DNA of 38,894 nt. It comes from Helochares maculicollis (lineage: Eukaryota; Arthropoda; Insecta; Coleoptera; Hydrophilidae). The translations under genes were made by a program, and so were the position numbers. Of this stretch, positions 32,510 through 38,894 are shown piece by piece (position 1 is the first letter of the stretch; every line of letters begins with the position of its first letter). The notes below the pieces were generated by a model. It had not been told where the DNA came from and did no database searches. It worked only from the letters and a program-made list of their open reading frames with translations. The stretch is taken from the NCBI GenBank assembly GCA_033557835.1, contig JAWQRO010000451.1, positions 1-38,894 of the forward strand. The letters are read 5' to 3'.

Positions 32510-33670
32510 GTTTTTTCGTAGTAAGGATGGCTTCGTATTCTGGGAGTAGGTGGGCAATATCTTTCTTACTATTGCAAGCATTTTCTTCTGTTTTAATGTG
32601 CAGGATTTCCAGTAGAAGACGTATCCATGCGTTGTTTTTTATTTCCAGAATTTTTGTGTTTTCGTAGTCGAACGAATGTGCTCGTTAACGTGTTTTGTTA
32701 ATGCTGTGCTGTTGGGTTTAATATTTGTGTCTGATTTATGTTGGTTCAGTCTAGCTTTATATAGTTTTTATAGCATTCCTTGCAATTAATTTTGTAGACT
32801 ACGTTATTTTTATCTTTTTTGTTGATTTTGTTTTTTTGTATTAGTGAATGTAGATGGATTTTTTGTTGTTGTGTTAAAGGCAGGTATTATAGTGAATTTT
32901 TCGAGATTCCTTTTGAAGACTTATGACCCTGGATTGATAAAGGGAATTGGAACGTATTTTGGATTTTTAAGGTTTTTTTGGTTTTTCTTCTGCGGCATCG
33001 TTATTTTTTGTTATATGCGAGATTATATTTTTTATTAATTTGTTCAGGTAGCTATTATCTAGAAAGGATTTTTCGCTTTTTTTCATATTTTCTGTTTTGA
33101 ATTTTTCATCTGATACCTTTATGGATTTTGTGATTATGTTGGTTAAGATGTTTCTCCTTTGTGATAAGTGGTTTTACATATATTTCCAGCTGTATGTTGG
33201 TTTTTGGTACCAGTTTGTTATAGTGTTGTTATCATCTTCATGTATTAATAATGTGTCTAGGAATGACATTTTTTTGTTGGATTCTATATCCATACTGAAG
33301 GATAGTTTAAGGTGGAAGTTGTTGTATGTGATAAGTAATTCCTCAGTTTTGTAATATGTGAGTATGATGTTGTCTTCGTATCTGAAGTAGAAGGAAGGCT
33401 TGGACGGCAGTTTGTTTAAACATTCTTCTTCTAGATATTCCATTGTTAAATTGGCCATTGCAGTTGATAACAGTGATTTCATGGTGCATCCAAAGGTTTG
33501 CTGGTCGTATTCGTCTTGAAATATGAAATATGTATAGATTAAACATAGCTAAACACCTTCTATAAATTCTTCTCGGCTTAGGTCCGCGAGTTTTTTAACT
33601 TTGTCCCAGTATTTTTCTATAATATTTATGGTTAAATTGATGGGGATGATAATAAAGAGCGATGTGATAT
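32510..33670 (-). mobile_element. Penelope-like element with reverse transcriptase and GIY-YIG endonuclease remnants
   Basis: Reading the minus strand from about 33670 through broken frames gives PINLTINIIEKYWDKVKKL, LADLSREEFIEGV, FIFQDEYDQQTFGCTMKSLL, TAMANLTMEYLEEECLNKL and FYFRYEDNIILTYY (the catalytic region, normally YVDD). Then come KMSFLDTLLI and NTITNWYQKPTYSWKYM. This order is typical of Penelope-like reverse transcriptases. Further on, NLEKFTIIPAFNTTTK precedes NNVVYKINCKECYKNYI, the start of a GIY-YIG endonuclease (near 32810), with KHVNEHIRSFDYENTKILEI and LLEILHIKTEENACNS toward 32560 after frame corrections. The 5' part is missing or unrecognised. The RYEDN change and many stops show it is dead. 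Confidence 0.85.
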
Positions 33671-33774
33671 ATGTATGTATTGAATTTTATATATTATAAT
33701 GTAGTACAATTGATATTAGAAGAGTAAGATAATAATTGTTTTACTAGAAACGCCAATAAAGTTCTTCGCTTATT

Positions 33775-33990
33775 GGCTAAGACAGAATACATCAATCAAC
33801 AAATTTTTGATTATTCACGAGTTTAAGGTACATTAAAGAATGAACACGCTTAAAAACGCATTATTATGTTTTTCTATTGGTATCGAAAATCTCAGGTATC
33901 ACATTAGCCTTGAAACGAACACGTGTTCGTTCCTTTACTCGCATTCAGAATACGCTAAGAATGGAATAAGCTTATCCTACTTCAAATTCG
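33775..33990. repeat. diverged direct repeat, right copy (flanks Penelope-like element)
   Basis: Aligns with 31960-32170 in the same orientation. Lying just outside the element's upstream end, the pair may be the pseudo-LTR type of repeat known for Penelope-like elements, or two copies of an unrelated repeat. Confidence 0.55.
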
Positions 33991-34049
33991 CTCTTTTGTA
34001 GAGAATGCATCTTCCATCTGTAAAATGTATTTCTCCTGAATGTTAAACT

Positions 34050-37000
34050 TCTTAGTTGAGGATCTTAAAAGGGGAATATTTATACTTATATGAAGCTTAA
34101 TTGACGCTTATAATTGAGAGCGAAGCTTGAATCGGTTGCGCCGTAGGCGCAACTCTGACGATTCTTGATGTTTGAAGTTTACTTTATTGATCTTATTTTA
34201 TGTCGAGATCTGGTTGCAGTTTGCGGTAATAAATTATAAAAAAATCATCTTTACTAGGATAAAAGTATACCACTTTTTTACAAGTGATTTAAATGTGCGA
34301 CTGCGTACTTTCACTTTACTATAAAATTTTGTTGTTTGAATATAAATGGAGATATTGAATAGAAACACTCCAGATTTATTAAAATGTAATAAAAGATGAT
34401 CTTAATAGCGGAATATTTATAGATGTGAGAAGCTTAGTTGACGCCTTTAATTGAGAGCGAAGCTCGAATCGGCTGCCCAGAAGGCGCAGCTTTCATGTTT
34501 CTTAATGTTTCAAGCTTAGTTTAAATTTTTATTATTACTTTTCTTGGTTGAGACTTGATTACGCCTAATAGTGAAACATTTATAGATGAGAAGCTTCCGG
34601 TTGACGCTTTAAACTGAGAGTGAAGTCCGTATCAGCTGTGCCAAAGACACAGGGACAATATTTTTTTAGATATTTTTAGCTTACTTCTACATTTTTCATG
34701 AAGAGATTTAAGAGAACGATTGCATACTTTTATTTCACTATTGATTATTTGTTGTACGGATGTAAATTACACTCTTAATAGCAAAATGTTTACAGTTGTT
34801 AGAAGCTTAATTTACGCGTTAAAATTAAGAGCAAAGCTTAAATCTGCTGTGGCCAAGGCACAGCACCAACGTTTTTAATGTTTGAAGCTAGATTATTTGT
34901 TGTGCGGATGTAAATGACACACTTAATAGCGAAGTTTTTATAGTAGTTCGAAGTTTAGTTGACGCTTTTAATTAAAAGCGAAGCTCGGATTGGCTGCGGC
35001 GAATGCACAGCGATAATATTGTTTTATGTTTAAAGCTCACTTCTACTGTTGTTTCTTCTGTTTTGTGATGCGATTTAAGACTACTATCACATAATTCTCT
35101 TTCGCTATTGATTATATGTTATGCGAATGTAAATGACGCTCTTAGCGAAATGTTTATAGTTGTTAGGAGCTTTGTTAACAGCTTTAATTGAGAGCAAAGC
35201 TCGAGTCTGCTGTGTCGAAGGTACAGTGACTACGTTCTTTTAAGATTGAAGCTTACTTCTACTTTTGGTAGTGTTGCGATTTTCGTGTACGATTACATAA
35301 TTCTATTTCCCTAATGATTATTTATTGCACGAATGTTAATGATCTCCCTAATAACGCACTGTTTATAGTTGTTAGAAGCTTAGTTGACCTTCTTAATTGA
35401 GACCGAAGCTGGAATCAGCTGTGTTGAAGGCTCAGCGACAACGTTTATTGATGTTTGAAGCTTACTTTATTAATTTTATTCGAAATTTGGTATAAGTTTG
35501 CTGTTATCAATTTTAAATAAATGAGATTTATCTTAGTAATATTATACCTCTCTCGAACAATCGATTTAAAAATACGACTGTGTACTTTTATTTTGCTATA
35601 TATTTTTGTTGTATGATTTTTATAAACGGAGATATCGAATAGAAACACTCTGAATTAACCACAGTGTAATATGAGATAACGTAATAGCGAAACACTTATA
35701 TATGTGAGAACCTTAGTTGATGCTTTCAATTAAAAGCGAAACCTGAATCGGCTGCGCCGAAAGAGCAGCTTGGATGTTTCTTAATGTGTACATTTTTGAT
35801 TATTACCTTCCTAGGTTGATACTTGATTGTAGTTTGCAGTTCTGATTTACAAGGAAATCAGATTTATTTCGGTAAGATTCTACTTCTGTTTTACAAGCTA
35901 TTTAAAAGTACTACTAGATAGCTAAATTACGCTTTAAAATTTTCTTTGTATGAATGTAGGAGAATATTGAGTACAATGCGCAATTCGAGATTTATCACAG
36001 TGTTGTAAAAGCTTTTAATAGTGGAATATTCTTAAATATATTAAGTTTAGGTTGGCGCTGTAAATTGAAATCGAAGCTCGAATCGGCTGTGCCCAAGGCA
36101 CAGCGACAACGATTTTTATTGTTTGAAGCTTACTTCTACTTTTTTCTGTGAGGCGATTTAAGAGTACGATTGTCTAATTTTATTTTACTCTTGCTTATTT
36201 GTTGTACGGATGCAAATGGCGCTCTTAATAGCGAAATTTTTATAATTGTTAGAACCTTAGTTAATACTTTCAATTAGGAGCGAAGCTCTAATCGGCTGCG
36301 TCGAAGGTTCAGCGACAACGTTTTTCGATGTTTGAAGCTTACTTCTACTTTTCGTTTGTGATGTGCAGCTTGGACGTTTCTTGATGTTTGAAGTTTACTT
36401 TATTAATCGTATTTTATGTCGAGATTTCGTGGCACTTTGCGGTATGAAATTAAAAAGAAATCAGATTTATTTGGGTAAGATTCCATGTCTGTTTATCAAG
36501 CGATTTAAAGTACTATTATATAACAAAATAACTTTACTAAATTTTTGTTGTATACACGGAGAAAAATATCGAGTACATTGGGTGACTCCAGATTTATCAC
36601 AGTGTAATATAAGATAACGCGCTTAATAGCGGAACATTTATAGATGTAAAAAGCATATAGTTAACAATTTAAACTGAAAGCAAAGCCCGAATTGGCTGTG
36701 CCGAAAGCACAGCAACAACATTTTGTTGATGCTTGAATCTTACTTCTAAATTTTTTCGTGCAGAGGTTTAAGAGTGCGATTGCATATTTTTATTTCACTA
36801 TTGATTATTTGTTGTACGGATGTAAATGATGCTCTTAATAAGAAAATGTTTATAGTTGTTAGAATCTTAGGTTGACTCGTTTATTTGAGAGTGAAGCTCA
36901 AATCGGCAAATGTGTTTTATGTTTAAAGACATTTATGACTACGGTTGCATAATTTTATTTCTCCATTGATTATTTATTGTACTGATGTAAATAGTGCACT

Positions 37001-37440
37001 AGAAAGCGAACTTTTTATAGTAGCTAGAAGCTTAATTGACGCTTTTTATTGAGAGCGAAGCTCGAATCTGCTGTGTCTAAGGCACAGGAACTACGTTTTT
37101 TATGTTTGAAGCTTACTTTTGTTAGTGATGCGATTTTAGTGTACGACTACATAGTTCTATTTCGTTATTGATTATTTATTGTACGAATGTACGCTCCTAA
37201 TAGCGCACTGTTTATAGTTGTTAGAAGCTTAGTTGGCGCTTTTAAAAGAGAGCGAAGCTCGAATCGGCTGTGCCGAAGGCACAGCTACAATGTGTTTTAT
37301 TGTTTGAAGCTTACTTCTACATTTTTCTTGATGAAGGTTACAAGTACGATTGCTTTATTTTATTTCACTGTTGATTATTTTCTGTACGAATGTAAATAAC
37401 GCTCATAATAGCATAATGCTTTGTTGTTAGAAGCCTAGGT
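34050..37440 (+). repeat. complex satellite, about 210 and 335 bp monomers with a conserved hairpin box
   Basis: The box TTGAGAGCGAAGCTCGAATC recurs in diverged form near 34119, 34454, 34617, 34829, 34976, 35191, 35402, 35735, 36070, 36280, 36679, 36890, 37048 and 37252. Spacings cluster near 150-165, about 210 and about 335 (one is nearly 400). It is followed by GCTGTGCC, GAA, GGCACAGC, a hairpin with an 8 bp stem, perfect at 36070 and 37252. Long monomers share an extra block beginning near GATGTTTGAAGTTTAC. Between boxes GACGCTCTTAATAGCGAAA and GAAGCTTAGTTGACGC recur. No coding potential. The same core, inverted, forms the array at 285-2040. Confidence 0.9.
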
Positions 37441-37493
37441 GATCTTCACGCTCTTGATTAATGCCGTTCCTTCGTTGAAAGTAGATTCAAAAT

Positions 37494-37509
37494 AAATAAT
37501 AATAATAAA
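37494..37509. repeat. AAT microsatellite
   Basis: A short run of AAT/AATA units just after the satellite ends. Confidence 0.7.
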
Positions 37510-37692
37510 TCAGATTTGTTCCATTTTGCATCTGTTTTACAAACAATTCAAAAGCGCAAATTTCGGTAGTAATTTATTATTTCGGGTGTATGGCTGTCAG
37601 TTTTCGAAAATGTTGCGTGAAGGTACTACAAGTTGGTCTCTGATCGTAATACCTCTACCATACTGCGTTTGTACATAGGGCCATGTGAGATA

Positions 37693-38894
37693 CGAGGTGT
37701 GTTCAATAAGTATCGCGAATTTTGAATTTTCGCGGGTTACGTATATTCAAATTTCGATTATTTGTGGCGTTATGTGGTACTCATATCTCTCACTTATACC
37801 GACAAGTTCGGCCATTTTGAATGTTCAGTTAATTATTGACAGCTGCTTTGCTTGCACGTGTTTTGGCTCGTCTTTTACCTATTAAAAAAATGATTCAAAG
37901 AACCTGTATCAAGTTTTGTGTGAAAAACAAAATTAAGTGCGCGATTGCATTCCGAATGTTGACTGTCGCATACGGAGAAGCTACCTTGGACCGAATCAAC
38001 GTTTATCGGTGGTACAAAATGTTCTCAGAAGGCCGAGAAGATGTGAACGACGAAGAGCGTGCCGAACGCCCGAGCACTTCAACAAGAGACGAAAAAATTA
38101 AAGAAGTGAAGAAAATTGTATTGGCCAATCTTCTAGTCACCGTTAGAGAAGTTGCTGAGGACCTAGACATATCAATTAGCTCGTGCCATTCGATTTTTAT
38201 CAATGATTTGGGCATGAGACAAGTCGTCGCGAAATTCGTACCAAAATGGCTCAATTTCGCCCAAAAACAGCTTCGCATGAAAATTGCTAATGAGCTGTTG
38301 GACTCTGTCCGCGACGACCCAAATTTTCTCCAGAGGGTCATAACTGGTGACGAATCGTGGGTTTACGGTTATAACGTGGAAACCAAAGCTCAATCATCTC
38401 AATAGAAGCTGCCGCACGAACCAAGATCGAAAAAAGCGCGCCAAGTTCGGTCGACTGTGAAACTTTTGCTTACCATTTTCTTCGATTCCAGGAGCATGGT
38501 GCATCGTGAGTTCTTGCCTCAAGGTAGAACGGTCAATAAGGAATATTACCTGCAAGTTATGCGCAATTTGCGTGAAGGAATCCGCCAGAAATGCCCGGAT
38601 TTGTAGAAGAACAAAAATTGGCTTTTGCACTACGATAACGCCTCTGCTCACACATCGTTACTTGCGCGCAACTTTTTGGCCAGAAACAACACACTAATGA
38701 TGCCGCAGCCACCATATTCTCCAGATCTGGCCCCCTGTGACTTTTTCTTGTTCCCGAAACTAAAGAATGAAAGGACGACGCTACGCTAATATTGACGAGA
38801 TAAAGATGGCATCGAAGGAGGAGCTGAACAAGATAAAGGAAAATGATTTTTTTAAGTGCTTCGAAGATTGGAAAAAACGTTGGCACAAGTGTAT
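37693..38894 (+). mobile_element. mariner, nearly intact transposase (cut by window end)
   Basis: After TA at 37691-37692 a terminal sequence CGAGGTGTGTTCAATAAG begins the element. The likely start is ATG 37890 (MIQRTCIKFCVKNKIKC). The N-terminal HTH region includes LTVAYGEATLDRINVYRWYK and ERPSTSTRDEKIKEVKKIV; the second HTH is REVAEDLDISISSCHSIFI, then FVPKWLNFAQKQLRMKIA. The catalytic core has RVITGDESWVYGYNVETKAQ (first Asp), WLLHYDNASAHTSLLARNFL (second Asp) and PPYSPDLAPCDFFLFPKLK (third Asp, 34 residues later). Two in-frame TAG codons (38403-38405, and before KNKNWLLHY near 38605) sit where tryptophan is expected, and one frameshift follows KLKNER. The C-terminal CFEDWKKRWHKC is reached before the window ends. 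Recent but already inactive. Confidence 0.92.

Noticed and set aside
36965..37015. Hammerhead-ribozyme-like CTGATGT followed by a short stem and GAAAGCGAA in the right satellite
   Set aside because: Most monomers read CGGATGTAAATGA instead of the required CTGATGA core, and the essential core bases are absent, so a self-cleaving ribozyme is not supported.

Overview
The window looks like insect nuclear DNA. It is AT-rich and gene-poor, full of decayed mariner transposons, and carries two recognisable animal genes. One is the first coding exon of an insulin-receptor-substrate (chico/IRS) gene. The other is an intact, intronless mitochondrial uncoupling-protein-like carrier. I cannot name the species. 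No tRNA, rRNA, operon or CRISPR structure was seen.

Layout from left to right. 1-284: C-terminal end of a mariner transposase. 285-2040: a degenerate tandem repeat of about 50 bp units, interrupted by an LTR-like block at about 925-1400. 3950-5850: a CpG-rich segment holding the IRS start codon and PH domain on the minus strand, with a good splice donor at 4499; the later IRS exons would lie left of the window. 6302-7073: mariner relic lacking its DNA-binding region. 10051-11972: a large minisatellite with a 21 bp unit. 13280-13915: Penelope-like reverse transcriptase fragment. 14700-16350: a second CpG-rich segment, possibly the 5' end of an unidentified gene. 16732-17588: internally deleted Tc1/mariner-superfamily element with an N-terminal HTH. 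17729-20766: a mariner and its flank present as three direct tandem units. 24116-26193: one mariner inserted inside another. 26560-27477: uncoupling-protein-like gene. 28705-29948: nearly full-length mariner with terminal inverted repeats. 32510-33670: second Penelope-like fragment, with reverse transcriptase and GIY-YIG endonuclease remnants. 34050-37440: a satellite with about 210 and 335 bp monomers, each carrying a short hairpin. 37693-end: a nearly intact mariner cut by the window edge.

The repeats at the two ends of the window share a core and lie in opposite orientation about 32 kb apart. The IRS exon and the carrier act in insulin signalling and mitochondrial energy handling, but nothing here shows co-regulation. 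The remaining stretches are AT-rich non-coding DNA. Mobile elements and tandem arrays dominate the window, and I saw no convincing new multi-gene system.
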